Notes under the pieces: generated by a model | Told to the model about the DNA's origin: nothing | The model's input: only the letters and a program-made list of their open reading frames with translations | The model's database searches: none | Position numbers and translations under genes: made by a program | From: Lentibacillus saliphilus | GTDB lineage: Bacteria > Bacillota > Bacilli > Bacillales > Amphibacillaceae | Length of the DNA stretch: 64,000 bases | Reading direction: 5' to 3' | Assembly: GCF_019093865.1 (NCBI RefSeq) | Contig: NZ_JABJXD010000003.1 | Coordinates: forward strand, 246,714-310,713 | Shown: positions 36,701-48,257 of the stretch, one piece after another | Numbering within the stretch: the first letter of the stretch is position 1 | Layout: each line of letters begins with the position of its first letter

Positions 36701-38077
36701 TTAATTTTGAACGTCGTACACAGTCCTTTTAGGAAATCTAACCGTGACAGTCGTGCCTTTCTGTTCTTCACTATCAATATTGATCTGCCCTTTATGCACT
36801 TCAACGATATGCTTAACAATCGCCAAGCCTAGTCCTGTGCCACCTGTATTACGACTTCTCGCTTTGTCAACCCGATAAAAGCGTTCGAATACACGTTCCA
36901 GCTGAGACTTGCTAATACCGATCCCATTATCGGCTACACGAATGATAACATCATCATTTTCCTCTGATACCGACAAGGTCACATCGCCCTGTTCAGGTGT
37001 ATATGAAACAGCGTTATCCAACAAATTAATAAACAATTGTCTGATTTGCGCGCTATTCCCTTCTAATAAAAGCCCTGCCTGAATGTTTTTCGTATATGTG
37101 ATATTTTTTTGTGCTGCTTTGCGTTCTATCATTGGTTCAATATCCATAACGAGCTGATCGATATCAATATTGTTTTTAACTGGAATAAAATCGTCCTTCT
37201 CCAGCATAGATAGCGTTAATAAATCCTGGATTAGCAATTGTAGACGTTTACTTTCTTTAAAGATAATTTGTAAAAACTCTTCAAGCACTTCAGGATCGTT
37301 CATCGCACCATCGAGTAATGTCTCTGAAAAGCCATTAATAGATGTAATTGGTGTTTTTAATTCATGAGAGACGTTTGCCACAAAATCTTTACGCATGCGT
37401 TCTAGCTTTTTAAGCTCCGTAATATCATAAAAAACGAGCACAGCGCCTTTGACCATTTTTCGTTCGTTAAAAATAGGTGCGCCAACAACTTCCATATATG
37501 TTTTATCTGTTTCATTCTGCCTTACAAATGAGTTTTTCACATTTTGCTCGTATAAAAATGTATTTTGAACCGTTTCATGAATGACTTCACTTTCTAGAAC
37601 TTCATAATATAAGAATCCGCGATAGTCTTCGGCTGTTCCACCAAACATAGATAAAAATTTACGGTTCACGAGATGAATATAGCCTTTTTCATCTACGAGT
37701 ACTAAACCACTTACTGTATTGTCTACAACTGTTAGAAGCTGCTCTGATTGAATTTGCTCTTGAAAAGACAATTCACTCAAATTGCGAGCGAGCTTATTAA
37801 TATTCATATGTAGTTCATTAACGAGTCCGCTTGCTGGATGATGAACCCGTGCTCTAAAATTGCCATTTAAGAGCTGATCAACCGTATGAATGGCTTTTTG
37901 AACAGGTGTTGTATAACGATCAAGGAAATGCAGAACGACTAAAAACAATATTATAAACTGAACGATTAATACGAGAACGAGAATAAAGTAATTTTCGACA
38001 ACCGTACTTAATATTCCGCCTGTCACAGCCAGAAGGATAAATAAGCCTAAGCCGTACATGATCGGTGTTTTTTTCAT
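36701..38077 (-). CDS. phoR: PhoR-type sensor histidine kinase lacking an extracytoplasmic domain
   Basis: A 458-residue kinase paired with phoP. Two membrane helices (about 8-27 and 30-52) are separated by only a few residues, so there is no periplasmic-type sensor; B. subtilis PhoR is about 580 residues with an external PAS-like domain. The rest is intact: HAMP (55-105), cytoplasmic PAS (105-225), phospho-acceptor His238 in FVANVSHELKTPIT, and ATPase motifs DNAVSYTPE, VADNGIGIS and TGLGLAIVKH. It overlaps phoP by four bases. The assignment to phosphate sensing rests on synteny with mdh/polA and on phoP. Confidence 0.9.
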   Translation of the reverse strand: MKKTPIMYGLGLFILLAVTGGILSTVVENYFILVLVLIVQFIILFLVVLHFLDRYTTPVQKAIHTVDQLLNGNFRARVHHPASGLVNELHMNINKLARNLSELSFQEQIQSEQLLTVVDNTVSGLVLVDEKGYIHLVNRKFLSMFGGTAEDYRGFLYYEVLESEVIHETVQNTFLYEQNVKNSFVRQNETDKTYMEVVGAPIFNERKMVKGAVLVFYDITELKKLERMRKDFVANVSHELKTPITSINGFSETLLDGAMNDPEVLEEFLQIIFKESKRLQLLIQDLLTLSMLEKDDFIPVKNNIDIDQLVMDIEPMIERKAAQKNITYTKNIQAGLLLEGNSAQIRQLFINLLDNAVSYTPEQGDVTLSVSEENDDVIIRVADNGIGISKSQLERVFERFYRVDKARSRNTGGTGLGLAIVKHIVEVHKGQINIDSEEQKGTTVTVRFPKRTVYDVQN

Positions 38078-38769
38078 GATGTTAAATCCTCCAATTTATA
38101 TCCGAAGCCTCTTATCGTTTTAATGTAGGCAGGATTTTTTGTATCGGGCTCGATTTTTTCACGTAAATGACTAATATGTACATCAACAATTCTCGTATCC
38201 CCTGCAAACTCATAATCCCACACATCTTTTAATAGCTGATCTCTTGAAAGCACCTTACCTTTATGTGTGGCAAGAAAGTATAGCAGTTCAAATTGTTTTC
38301 TCGTAAATGCCAATTCACGTCCATCCATTGTTGCCTCATAACGATCTGGATATATTGATAATTTGCCAATTTGAATAACATTTGATTGATTTGAAGATAA
38401 ATCACTTGATCGACGTAACACAGCTCTAATACGAGCAAGAACTTCTTTAGGGCTAAAAGGTTTCGTTAAATAATCGTCTGCCCCTGAATCTAAGCCATCA
38501 ATCTTATCTGTTACCGAGTCCTTTGCTGTTAGCATAAGGATGGGCGTCAATACCTGTTTATTACGTAGATAATGACAAACCTCGATGCCATCCATGCCGG
38601 GAAGCATAACATCTAAAATGATTAAGTCATAATCATATCGGTCAGCTTTTTCAATCGCTTGTAAACCATCATAAGCGACATCTGTTGTGAACCCTGCTTG
38701 TTCCAGGTTAAATTCAAGTAATTTTACAATGGACTCTTCATCGTCAACGATTAATACTGTCTGTGTCAT
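38074..38769 (-). CDS. phoP: OmpR-family response regulator PhoP
   Basis: A 231-residue response regulator. Receiver domain with acidic pocket DDEE and phospho-acceptor Asp53 in LIILDVMLPGMDG, Lys in LTKPFSPKE; C-terminal winged helix with TRIVDVHISHLREKIE and the end motif TIRGFGYKLE. Controls phosphate starvation genes in Bacillus. ATG 38769 is eight bases after GGGAG. Cotranscribed with phoR. Confidence 0.95.
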   Translation of the reverse strand: MTQTVLIVDDEESIVKLLEFNLEQAGFTTDVAYDGLQAIEKADRYDYDLIILDVMLPGMDGIEVCHYLRNKQVLTPILMLTAKDSVTDKIDGLDSGADDYLTKPFSPKEVLARIRAVLRRSSDLSSNQSNVIQIGKLSIYPDRYEATMDGRELAFTRKQFELLYFLATHKGKVLSRDQLLKDVWDYEFAGDTRIVDVHISHLREKIEPDTKNPAYIKTIRGFGYKLEDLTS

Positions 38770-38801
38770 CGTTACCACTCCCAACTTGGCATTCTACTCT
38801 C

Positions 38802-38830
38802 ATATTACAATGAAGAAGACGTAAAGTGAA
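38802..38830 (-). promoter_or_regulatory. Probable promoter of phoPR
   Basis: Minus strand TTCACT, 17 bases, TAATAT, ending 33 bases before the phoP ATG. Confidence 0.5.
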
Positions 38831-38888
38831 CCGATTGTGTGTTAAGAAAAATTTACAAATACCATTTTACGCTATATTTTACGCTTTA

Positions 38889-38930
38889 TGTAAAAAAACT
38901 CCCTCCCCAAGTGTATGGAGAAGGAAGTTT
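38889..38930 (-). terminator. Terminator of icd-mdh
   Basis: On the minus strand AACTTCCTTCTCC ... GGGGAGGGAGTT forms about 12 pairs including G-U, followed by TTTTTT. Confidence 0.85.
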
Positions 38931-38943
38931 TTATGATCGGTTC

Positions 38944-39882
38944 TTATTTAAGAAGGTTTAAGACCTTTTTGACAGATTGAGCAGATGTATCGAGCGCAGT
39001 CTGTTCTTCTTCAGTTAAATCAAGTTCAATCACCTGCTCAAGACCTTTGCCACCTATAACGGTCGGCACGCCAAGAAACATATCTTCATAACCATATTCC
39101 CCTTCAAGATATGCAATTGACGGTAAGATTCTCCGTTGATCCTTTAAAATGGCTTCTGCCATCACGGTTAATGATGCTGCCGGGGCATAATAAGCACTCC
39201 CGTTACCTAGGAGTCCAACAATTTCGCCTCCACCTTTTCGCGTCCGTTCTATAATTGCATCTAACCGTTCTTCAGAAAGCAATGATTGTAATGGGATACC
39301 GCCAGCATATGAATAACGAAGGAGTGGTACCATATCATCACCATGGCCACCAAGAACAAATCCAGTAACATCCTTTACCGATACATTCAGTTCTTGAGCA
39401 ACAAACGTACGAAAGCGAGCCGTATCTAAAACACCGGATTGGCCGATAACACGTTCTTTAGGAAACCCTGATGCCTTGAATACAGTATATGTCATTGCAT
39501 CGACTGGATTGGTAAGGACGATGATGAGACAGTTCGGTGAGAACTCAGCAATTTGCTTGGCGACTGTCTTCATGATCTTCGCATTTGTATTAACGAGGTC
39601 ATCGCGACTCATACCTGGTTTTCGAGCAATACCTGCTGTAATGATAACGAGGTCGGAATCTCTTGTATCTGCATAATCCGATGTCCCAATAATGTTTGCA
39701 TCATACCCCTGTACAGGACTTGCTTCAAGCATGTCGAGCGCTTTACCTTTTGTTGGGTCCTCCATATCTGGAATGTCTACAAGCACAACATCCCCAAGCT
39801 CCTTCTGTGCAACCATTAATGCTGTCGTTGCACCCGTGAAGCCAGAACCGATAACAGATATTTTTTTTCGTGTGATCCCCAT
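38944..39882 (-). CDS. mdh: Malate dehydrogenase
   Basis: A 312-residue LDH-like NAD malate dehydrogenase (TCA cycle). [10 protein letters not shown] dinucleotide motif, the malate-type substrate loop [16 protein letters not shown] with Arg in place of lactate-type Gln, and catalytic His in [10 protein letters not shown]. It is 25 bases after icd, conserved citZ-icd-mdh order, ended by a terminator before phoP. Confidence 0.98.
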   Translation of the reverse strand: MGITRKKISVIGSGFTGATTALMVAQKELGDVVLVDIPDMEDPTKGKALDMLEASPVQGYDANIIGTSDYADTRDSDLVIITAGIARKPGMSRDDLVNTNAKIMKTVAKQIAEFSPNCLIIVLTNPVDAMTYTVFKASGFPKERVIGQSGVLDTARFRTFVAQELNVSVKDVTGFVLGGHGDDMVPLLRYSYAGGIPLQSLLSEERLDAIIERTRKGGGEIVGLLGNGSAYYAPAASLTVMAEAILKDQRRILPSIAYLEGEYGYEDMFLGVPTVIGGKGLEQVIELDLTEEEQTALDTSAQSVKKVLNLLK

Positions 39883-39907
39883 GAATATTCCCCTTTGTGT
39901 TTATTCA

Positions 39908-41179
39908 TTAGCCCATATTTTTAATGAGCGCTTCACCAAACTCTGATGTCTTCACTTCAGTCGCGTTGTCCATGAGGCGGGCAAAATCATACGTCACAAC
40001 TTTTGATGCGATTGTTTTGTCCATCGCTTTTGTAATGAGGTCACCAGCTTCTCTCCATCCAAGGTGCTCAAGCATCAACACACCTGAAAGAATAACCGAT
40101 GACGGATTCACTTTATCTAATCCTGCATATTTTGGTGCTGTACCATGGGTTGCTTCAAAAATAGCATGGCCTGTGTCATAGTTAATGTTCGCACCTGGTG
40201 CAATACCAATGCCACCAACTTGAGCAGCCAATGCATCAGATATATAGTCCCCATTCAAATTCATCGTTGCTACAACGTCAAACTCATTGGCGCGCGTTAA
40301 AATTTGCTGTAAGAAAATATCCGCAATCGCATCCTTAACAATAATTTTCCCAGCAGCTTCTGCAGCGTCTTGAGCTTTATTAGCTGCTTCTTTACCGTCT
40401 TTCTCGACAATGCGATCATATTCAGCCCATGTAAAGACTTTATCACCATATTCTTCTTCAGCTACTTCATAGCCCCATGCTTTAAAAGCACCTTCAGTGA
40501 ACTTCATAATGTTTCCTTTGTGAACGAGCGTTACATTGCGACGCCCTTCATTAATTGCATAATCAATTGCTGCTCTTACAAGACGCTTCGTTCCTTCTTC
40601 GGAAACAGGCTTAATCCCTATACCAGACGTTTCTGGAAAACGGATGTTATGTACACCCATTTCGTCTTGAAGGAATTGAATGACTTTTTGGACGTCATCG
40701 GTTCCCTTTTGCCATTCAATACCAGCATAGATATCTTCGGTGTTTTCACGAAAAATAACCATGTCTACATCTTCTGGACGCTTTACAGGAGATGGAACAC
40801 CATCAAAGTAACGTACAGGGCGCAAGCATGTGAACAAGTCAAGCTCCTGACGTAGTGCCACGTTTAATGAGCGAAAGCCGCCACCAATTGGTGTCGTCAA
40901 CGGTCCTTTAATCGCAATTTTGAACTCATCTATCATATCTAACGTTTCTTTAGGAAGCCATTCTCCTGTTTTATCAAAAGCCTTTTGCCCAGCATACACT
41001 TCTGTCCATTCAATGGCTTTTGAACCGTTATAAGCTTTATCAACAGCTGCTTCGATGACCTTACGTGCTGCTGCCCAAATATCAGGTCCTGTACCATCAC
41101 CTTCAATGAATGGAATAATTGGGCGATTAGGGACATTCATTTTTCCATTTTCAACGATAATTTTTTCACCTTGTGTCAT
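39908..41179 (-). CDS. icd: Isocitrate dehydrogenase (NADP)
   Basis: A 423-residue Icd converting isocitrate to 2-oxoglutarate. Substrate Ser/Arg motif [18 protein letters not shown] and metal-binding [17 protein letters not shown]; nucleotide-binding [22 protein letters not shown] precedes the ATG. Lies between citZ and mdh. A weak AGGCTG/CAGCCT hairpin at about 41235-41282 between citZ and icd lacks a T-run, so readthrough from citZ is likely. Confidence 0.98.
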   Translation of the reverse strand: MTQGEKIIVENGKMNVPNRPIIPFIEGDGTGPDIWAAARKVIEAAVDKAYNGSKAIEWTEVYAGQKAFDKTGEWLPKETLDMIDEFKIAIKGPLTTPIGGGFRSLNVALRQELDLFTCLRPVRYFDGVPSPVKRPEDVDMVIFRENTEDIYAGIEWQKGTDDVQKVIQFLQDEMGVHNIRFPETSGIGIKPVSEEGTKRLVRAAIDYAINEGRRNVTLVHKGNIMKFTEGAFKAWGYEVAEEEYGDKVFTWAEYDRIVEKDGKEAANKAQDAAEAAGKIIVKDAIADIFLQQILTRANEFDVVATMNLNGDYISDALAAQVGGIGIAPGANINYDTGHAIFEATHGTAPKYAGLDKVNPSSVILSGVLMLEHLGWREAGDLITKAMDKTIASKVVTYDFARLMDNATEVKTSEFGEALIKNMG

Positions 41180-41307
41180 ATTAAAATACCTCCATTAATT
41201 CATCATTTGCACGTTACAAATTATATTAGAAATCATTACATAAGGCTGATACAAAAGAGATTAAACTGATGTAACAGCCTCATAGATTCATAGAATAGAT
41301 GTTTGAT

Positions 41308-42423
41308 TTAACGATCTTCAATTGGTACATACGCTTGTGTTTGTGGACCTGAGTAGTCTGCTCGTGGTCGAATTAATCGGTTATTATCATACTGTTCAAG
41401 AATATGTGCCAACCAGCCTGCCACTCGACTCATCGCAAAGATAGGCGTGAACAAATCATGTTCAATTCCGAGACTATGATAGACAGATGCAGAGTAGAAA
41501 TCTACATTTGCCGGCAAGCCTTTTTCTTCTTTAATATATTCTTCTATGTCCACTGACATGTTATACCATTTTGGCTGGCCAGTAATATGCGTTAACTCTC
41601 GTGACATTTCTTTTAAATGCTTGGCGCGAGGATCACCATAACGGTATACGCGATGGCCCATACCCATGATCTTTTCTTTGTTTGCTAACTTTTCCTTAAT
41701 GTATGGAATCGCGTTTTCTTGTTCACCAATCTCTGTCAGCATAGCCATAACACGTTCGTTCGCACCACCATGCAAAGGTCCTTTCAAAGCACCAATTGCC
41801 GCTGTTACACCTGAATAAATGTCTGACAAGGTTGCGACACAGACACGAGCAGTGAACGTTGACGCATTTAACTCATGATCAGCATGTAGAACGAGCGCTT
41901 TATTCATCGCTTCTATTTCAATATCTGCTGCTTCTTTACCGTTTAACATATATAGGAAATTAGCCGCATAACCCAAATTTTTGTTTGGTTTCACCGGAGC
42001 CTTTCCTTGGCGAATACGCGAAAACGCTGTCACAACAGTCGCCATTTTCGCCTGCAAACGAACCGCCTTACGTTTATTCGCTGCGTCATCCATCACATCC
42101 GCCTCATCGTCATAAAGACCTAACAGTGAAATAACTGAGCGAAGTGCTGCCATTGGATGAACAGTCTTTAAGTCATATGAATGTAAGTGATCTATAATCG
42201 CATCTGGTACATCCATTTCAGCGTTTAGTTCTGTCTTAAAATTTTCTAGCTCTAATGCTGTCGGCAATTTTTGATTCCACAGTAAATAAACAACTTCTTC
42301 AAAAGATGCATGCTCTGCAAGGTCATCGATTCGATACCCTACATACGTTAATTGGTCATCGATAATGGAACTGATGGCCGATTGTGTTGCTACAACCCCT
42401 TCTAAGCCTTTTGTCATTGCCAT
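41308..42423 (-). CDS. citZ: Citrate synthase
   Basis: A 371-residue citrate synthase. Catalytic residues are in LHADHELNASTFTARV, GMGHRVYRYGDPRAKHL and a late Asp region FDFYSASVYHSLG-like VDFYSASVYHSLGI. First gene of citZ-icd-mdh, behind GGAGAGGG and a sigma-A-like promoter (42520-42548). Catalyses oxaloacetate plus acetyl-CoA to citrate. No clear cre or CcpC site was found by eye in the upstream 230 bases. Confidence 0.97.
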   Translation of the reverse strand: MAMTKGLEGVVATQSAISSIIDDQLTYVGYRIDDLAEHASFEEVVYLLWNQKLPTALELENFKTELNAEMDVPDAIIDHLHSYDLKTVHPMAALRSVISLLGLYDDEADVMDDAANKRKAVRLQAKMATVVTAFSRIRQGKAPVKPNKNLGYAANFLYMLNGKEAADIEIEAMNKALVLHADHELNASTFTARVCVATLSDIYSGVTAAIGALKGPLHGGANERVMAMLTEIGEQENAIPYIKEKLANKEKIMGMGHRVYRYGDPRAKHLKEMSRELTHITGQPKWYNMSVDIEEYIKEEKGLPANVDFYSASVYHSLGIEHDLFTPIFAMSRVAGWLAHILEQYDNNRLIRPRADYSGPQTQAYVPIEDR

Positions 42424-42519
42424 AACAATCCCTCTCCTTTTCTTGTAATTATGTACGATTGAATCAGGATGTTTCTTTTAGACAATATTCCTGTAAGAAT
42501 CATTGTCACCCCCAACGAC

Positions 42520-42548
42520 ATTATAATAGATTAAATAAAAAAAGTGAA
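42520..42548 (-). promoter_or_regulatory. Probable promoter of citZ-icd-mdh
   Basis: Minus strand TTCACT, 17 bases, TATAAT, about 96 bases upstream of the citZ start. Confidence 0.6.
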
Positions 42549-42662
42549 TCGAAACAAATTATTCTAACCTTTTTTGCTTGTATAAACAACTCTACGTCTA
42601 TTTTCCCTGTTTTTTACATATATAAACTAGTACAAGCTTCAGACGATATGGGGTGAGTTATT

Positions 42663-43787
42663 TTGAAGAAACGTCACTTAAATATGTTAATACGAGCAGC
42701 GACTGTCCTTCTTTGTGCAATTGCAGGGTTTTATGTAGCTAAGTGGACAGTAATGTACTTATATCCTTTTTTAATTGCGTGTCTCTTAGCAACCTTCATT
42801 CATCCCATTGTAACGTTTATTGAAAAAAAAATGACCATCCCGAGAGCGGTGGCCTCGGCTTTGGTCATTTTTACAGGGTTATTTGTTTTTATGGGCGGAA
42901 TCGTCATACTCATTGCAGAAGTTGTTCAAGGAACTGCTTATTTAGCCCAATCTATCCCAAAACACATTACAACTTTTAACACCATTATTCAAAAGTGGAT
43001 ACATGCGTATATCATACCATTGTATGAAAAATTCCTTTCCTTATTTAACACCTTAAACACGTCACAAAAAGATGCGATACAAGATCAAATTGATCACATT
43101 CTATCAAGTACATCAGCTGCTAGTACGACGTTCATTCAAAACGGATTACTTAAAATCCCGACATTGTTATCTTTTTTTCCAATGTCCATTACGATTTTAA
43201 TCTTAATCATTCTAGCAACATTTTTCATTACAAATGACTGGTATCATATCAAACACATATGGTTCAATAGCATTCCATCAAGAGTTAAATTACCAAGCAT
43301 TCGTGTATGGCAATCTTTTACGAAAACTCTTATAGGCTATTTTAAAGCACAGATGATTCTCGTAGTAATGTCTGCGTCCACCATTTATATCGGTTTACTT
43401 GTATTAAACATCGATCAAGCATTAACGGTTGCACTTTTAATCGCACTCGTTGATCTTGTTCCGCTCGTAGGTACAGGCATTGTCTTCATTCCTTGGATTA
43501 TTTATATGTTTTTATCCGCTCAATATCCTTTAACGATTGGATTATCACTGTTATATATGATCATCGTCATTGGCAGACAAGTGATTGAGCCGAAAATTCT
43601 TTCCACCCATATCGGTATCAATCCACTCATAGCCTTAGTCGGTCTGTTTGTAGGTATTAGACTTTTTGGTTTAATAGGGCTCATCCTCACACCTTTTTTA
43701 CTGATCATCATCAGTACTTTCCATCAAACAGGCGTGTTTAAAGGGGTACTGCTATTCATTCAAGGTAAGGACAATTATTTGCGATAA
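42663..43787 (+). CDS. ytvI: Sporulation-associated AI-2E family membrane protein YtvI
   Basis: A 374-residue protein of the AI-2E/PerM permease family with about eight membrane helices and the signature LIALVDLVPLVGTGIVFIPW. In B. subtilis ytvI lies beside citZ and is a sporulation membrane protein; transported substrate unknown. Begins with TTG behind GGGGTGAG. It points away from citZ and overlaps the 3' end of fxsA by 13 bases (convergent). Confidence 0.88.
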   Translation: MKKRHLNMLIRAATVLLCAIAGFYVAKWTVMYLYPFLIACLLATFIHPIVTFIEKKMTIPRAVASALVIFTGLFVFMGGIVILIAEVVQGTAYLAQSIPKHITTFNTIIQKWIHAYIIPLYEKFLSLFNTLNTSQKDAIQDQIDHILSSTSAASTTFIQNGLLKIPTLLSFFPMSITILILIILATFFITNDWYHIKHIWFNSIPSRVKLPSIRVWQSFTKTLIGYFKAQMILVVMSASTIYIGLLVLNIDQALTVALLIALVDLVPLVGTGIVFIPWIIYMFLSAQYPLTIGLSLLYMIIVIGRQVIEPKILSTHIGINPLIALVGLFVGIRLFGLIGLILTPFLLIIISTFHQTGVFKGVLLFIQGKDNYLR

Positions 43788-44161
43788 ATGATAACGCCTT
43801 TGTTTAACAATTTCTGAACGTAGCGTTGGATGATATTGTTAAGTGGCGTGCGGGTTATTGGTAATACGAGAACAAACCCAACAATATCAGTTAAAAAACC
43901 TGGTGTTAGTAAAAACACAGCACCTGCAAAGATACAAATGCCATCAATAATTTCAACAGCTGGTGTTTGTCCATTCATCATTGATTGCTGAGCCCTGTGC
44001 CACGTATCAGTACCTTGCTGCTTAGCAATTGAAATACCGACAAATCCTGTTAACAGTATTAACCCAACAATCCACCACGGACCAATTATGCCGCCAGCCC
44101 AGATGAACACCCCTATTTCAATTGCAGGTATAATTAATAAAGCAAGAATAATAAACCGCAT
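43775..44161 (-). CDS. fxsA: FxsA family membrane protein
   Basis: A 128-residue FxsA-like protein with the family pattern (FIILALLIIPAIEIGVFIWAG ... LTPGFLTDIVGFVLVLP). In E. coli FxsA modulates exclusion of phage T7 by F plasmid; its role in Bacillus is unknown. ATG 44161 chosen over TTG 44170, which lies only a few bases from the AAAGG site. Follows pyk across a terminator and converges on ytvI with overlapping ends. Confidence 0.88.
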   Translation of the reverse strand: MRFIILALLIIPAIEIGVFIWAGGIIGPWWIVGLILLTGFVGISIAKQQGTDTWHRAQQSMMNGQTPAVEIIDGICIFAGAVFLLTPGFLTDIVGFVLVLPITRTPLNNIIQRYVQKLLNKGVIIYRK

Positions 44162-44191
44162 GTCATCCAAAACCTTTCTTTATAAAAAATT

Positions 44192-44219
44192 GGAAAAAAA
44201 TCGGCGGAGGTCCGCCGAT
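44192..44219 (-). terminator. Terminator of pfkA-pyk
   Basis: Perfect 9-bp stem ATCGGCGGA / TCCGCCGAT with a two-base loop, then TTTTTTT on the minus strand. Confidence 0.92.
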
Positions 44220-44264
44220 ACATTAAATATGATATACGAGGGTTAACACGATTTTGTTTCAACT

Positions 44265-46031
44265 TTAGATGACACTCGTATGTCCTTTATAAATATCACC
44301 TTTTGTTCCATCAATTGTAATGTCGGTTCCATCCTTAATAGCCTCAAAGGCATTTTTGACACCGACAACAACAGGTATTCCAAGACTTAAACCGACAACG
44401 GCCGCGTGAGAGGTAAGACCGCCCTCAACTGTAATAATGCCACTTGCCTTTTCAATGGCAGGCATCATTTCACGATCCGTTCCATAAGTGACCACAATCG
44501 AATCCTCTGTTACTTTTTCGAGGGCTTCTTCAGCTGTTTTGACAACTGTCGCCTTTCCGTATGCACTGCGAAGACCTATGCCTTGACCCTTTGCAATAAT
44601 ATCACCAATTACGTGAACTTTCATCAAGTTGGTCGTACCACTTTCTCCAACAGGAACACCAGCAGTAATAATGACGCGATTACCTCTTTGGAAAAGCTTT
44701 GTGCTTAACCCACAATCGATGGCCCGATCAAGCATTTCATCGGTCGTTTGAACTTTTTTACCAATAACCGCATGCACACCCCAAGCAAGTGACAGTTGTC
44801 TGGCAACATAATCATGAGATGTGACAGCAACAATTGGGCATTTAGGGCGGTATTTCGCAATCATTCGCGCTGTATGACCACTTTCCGTCGGCGTAATGAG
44901 CGCACTAACGGCGAGATCTCTCGCATTACGCGTAACCGATTGACTAATGGCATCTGTAATTGTCATATCAACAGAATTTGCTCGTTTTTCCAGAATCATT
45001 TTGTGGTCAAGGCCTGATTCAGCCTTGATCGCGATATTGCTCATTGTTGTAACTGCTTCAACAGGGTAGTGTCCTGCTGCTGTTTCACCAGATAGCATGA
45101 TGGCGTCTGTTCCATCAAAAATAGCATTCGCAACATCTGAAGCTTCAGCACGTGTTGGCCGCGGATTACGTTGCATTGAATCAAGCATCTGCGTAGCCGT
45201 AATGACCGGCTTACCGACATTATTACATTTTTCTATCATAAATTTTTGTGCGAGCGGTACATCTTCCGCTGGTATTTCGACTCCGAGATCTCCGCGCGCT
45301 ACCATTAAACCGTCACTGACTTCTAAAATCTCATCAATATTATCAATACCTTCTTGGTTTTCGATCTTTGGAATAATATGAATATGTGTCGCATCATGTG
45401 CTTCAAGAAGTTCCTTGATTTCAAGTATGTCAGAGCGTCTGCGGACGAATGAGGCCGCAATGAAGTCAATATTATGTTTAATACCAAATTCAATATCAGC
45501 TCGATCTTTTTCAGTTATACCAGGTAGCTGGACTTGAACGTTAGGTACATTGACACCTTTTTTATTTTTAATAAGACCTGAATTAAGCGCCTTTGTTTTT
45601 ATTTCTTGATTATCATGATCAATGGCTAACACTTCTAATTCAATTAAACCGTCATCGAGCAATATTTTAGAGCCTGGTGACACATCATGAATTAAGCCAT
45701 TATAAGTGACGGAAAAGCGTTCTGCAGTTCCTTCAATATCCTTCATTGACACGTATATCGTTTGACCCTCTTCTAATTCCGCTTCCCCATTCACAAAAGA
45801 CCCTGTGCGAATTTCAGGCCCCTTTGTATCAAGGAGAATCGCAACAGTCTTCCCGGCTTTTTCTGCTGCAGTTCGAATGTTATGAATGCGATTTTCATGT
45901 TCAGCAAAATCACCGTGAGAAAAATTCAATCGTGCAACATTCATACCTGATTCAATCATATTCTCCAATGTTTCCACTGATTCTGATGCTGGTCCAATCG
46001 TACATACAATTTTTGTTTTACGCATAGTCAT
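44265..46031 (-). CDS. pyk: Pyruvate kinase with C-terminal PEP-utiliser domain
   Basis: A 588-residue enzyme converting PEP and ADP to pyruvate and ATP. N-terminal [14 protein letters not shown], active-site region [37 protein letters not shown]. The last 110 residues are the extra Bacillus-type PEP-utiliser mobile-like domain with [11 protein letters not shown], whose His-containing TSH motif is intact. GGAGG nine bases before the ATG; family proteins start at Met3. It follows pfkA by 33 bases. Confidence 0.98.
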   Translation of the reverse strand: MTMRKTKIVCTIGPASESVETLENMIESGMNVARLNFSHGDFAEHENRIHNIRTAAEKAGKTVAILLDTKGPEIRTGSFVNGEAELEEGQTIYVSMKDIEGTAERFSVTYNGLIHDVSPGSKILLDDGLIELEVLAIDHDNQEIKTKALNSGLIKNKKGVNVPNVQVQLPGITEKDRADIEFGIKHNIDFIAASFVRRRSDILEIKELLEAHDATHIHIIPKIENQEGIDNIDEILEVSDGLMVARGDLGVEIPAEDVPLAQKFMIEKCNNVGKPVITATQMLDSMQRNPRPTRAEASDVANAIFDGTDAIMLSGETAAGHYPVEAVTTMSNIAIKAESGLDHKMILEKRANSVDMTITDAISQSVTRNARDLAVSALITPTESGHTARMIAKYRPKCPIVAVTSHDYVARQLSLAWGVHAVIGKKVQTTDEMLDRAIDCGLSTKLFQRGNRVIITAGVPVGESGTTNLMKVHVIGDIIAKGQGIGLRSAYGKATVVKTAEEALEKVTEDSIVVTYGTDREMMPAIEKASGIITVEGGLTSHAAVVGLSLGIPVVVGVKNAFEAIKDGTDITIDGTKGDIYKGHTSVI

Positions 46032-46064
46032 GACGGCATTCCTCCTGATATATTGTGAGCGTTA

Positions 46065-47039
<975 letters not shown>

Positions 47040-47249
47040 TTAAGTTTGTCGTGTTTACTCCCGTAACTAAGCTCCATCTGATTTGTGAGAACATAAACAA
47101 TGATGGCTAAAAAAGAAGGTTCAAAAAGAAGCAAAAAGCTCTAAACGCATACAGGATATCGTTATAGCTATTTTCATATCTGCATTTCACAAGCACATAA
47201 ACAATAGACGCGCTCAAAAGCATTTTTTGCTGTTAATTTTGAACAAACT

Positions 47250-47285
47250 CTAAAAACAGGAGGCTGACTGTCGTCAACCTCTTCG
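47250..47285 (-). terminator. Terminator of the malic enzyme-accA operon
   Basis: 9-bp stem GAGGTTGAC / GTCAGCCTC (one G-U) with a GACA loop, then CTGTTTTT on the minus strand; 20 bases past accA. Confidence 0.85.
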
Positions 47286-47300
47286 TTTAAGTTCATTTTA

Positions 47301-48257
47301 TCAGATTTGGCCAAAATCACCAATGTTTTTATATTTATTCCAACGGTTTTCTAACAAGGTATGGGAATCTTTATTCACAAGGTTGTCAATAGATTGCTCA
47401 AGTACTTGATCTATATAGATGGCCTGTTGTTTGACATCTCTATGTGCCCCACCCTTTGGTTCCGGAATGATAGTGTCTATTACACCCAATTTTTTTAAGT
47501 CATAAGACGTAATTTGCATACTTTCAGCTGCTTTTCGCGCTAAACCAGAATCTTTCCATAGAATAGCTGCTGCGCCTTCTGGAGAAATAACAGAGTAAGT
47601 TGAGTTTTCCAGCATATGGATTTTATCACCAACACCAAGTGCCAATGCACCACCACTGCCACCTTCGCCAATTACGATACAAATGATTGGCACAGTGAGA
47701 CCAGCCATATCCATTAAATTCCTAGCGATCGCTTCACTTTGACCTCTCTCCTCAGACTCTTTTCCGGGATCAGCACCTTTTGTATCAATGAAACAAATAA
47801 TGGGTCTATTAAACTTTTCAGCTTGCTTCATATGTCTTAACGCTTTTCGATAGCCTTCAGGATGAGGCATACCGAAGTTGCGCTTTAAATTTTCTTTTGT
47901 ATTTCTTCCTCTTTGATGACCAATAACCGTCACTGGACGTCCTTTATAGTAAGCGACGCCAGAAACGATCGCAGCGTCATCGCCAAACCGCCTGTCACCG
48001 TGAAATTCAATAAAATCCGTAAACAATTCCTCGATGTACTCAAGCGTTGTAGGACGTTGTTGGTGTCTTGCCATTTGCACGCGATCCCACGGTTGTAAGT
48101 TACCATAAATATCATCTTCTAAAACGGCTAAGCGCTTTTCAAGCGTTGTAATTTCTTCACTTAAATCAATATCACTATGTTCTGTTAGATTTTTTAACTC
48201 TGTAATTTTTTCTTTGAGGTTTACAATCGGTTTTTCAAAATCAAGTACCTGCTTCAC
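47301..48257 (-). CDS. accA: Acetyl-CoA carboxylase carboxyltransferase subunit alpha
   Basis: A 318-residue CT-alpha subunit transferring CO2 from biotin to acetyl-CoA to make malonyl-CoA. Crotonase-like core with [15 protein letters not shown] and [12 protein letters not shown]. Its ATG overlaps the accD stop (ATGA), coupling production of the two halves of the same enzyme. Last gene of the malic enzyme-gntR-accD-accA group. Confidence 0.97.
   Translation of the reverse strand: MKQVLDFEKPIVNLKEKITELKNLTEHSDIDLSEEITTLEKRLAVLEDDIYGNLQPWDRVQMARHQQRPTTLEYIEELFTDFIEFHGDRRFGDDAAIVSGVAYYKGRPVTVIGHQRGRNTKENLKRNFGMPHPEGYRKALRHMKQAEKFNRPIICFIDTKGADPGKESEERGQSEAIARNLMDMAGLTVPIICIVIGEGGSGGALALGVGDKIHMLENSTYSVISPEGAAAILWKDSGLARKAAESMQITSYDLKKLGVIDTIIPEPKGGAHRDVKQQAIYIDQVLEQSIDNLVNKDSHTLLENRWNKYKNIGDFGQI

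Noticed and set aside
38850..38886. PhoP binding boxes upstream of phoP
   Set aside because: TTTAC-like hexamers occur at 38852, 38866 and 38878, but the spacing is 14 and 12, not the regular 11 of Pho boxes.
40370..40855. 161-codon open frame on the plus strand
   Set aside because: Fully antisense to icd, no ribosome site, Cys/Phe-rich nonsense composition; a shadow of the real gene.
41235..41282. Terminator between citZ and icd
   Set aside because: A six-base AGGCTG/CAGCCT stem with a large loop and no T-run; more likely no terminator at all.
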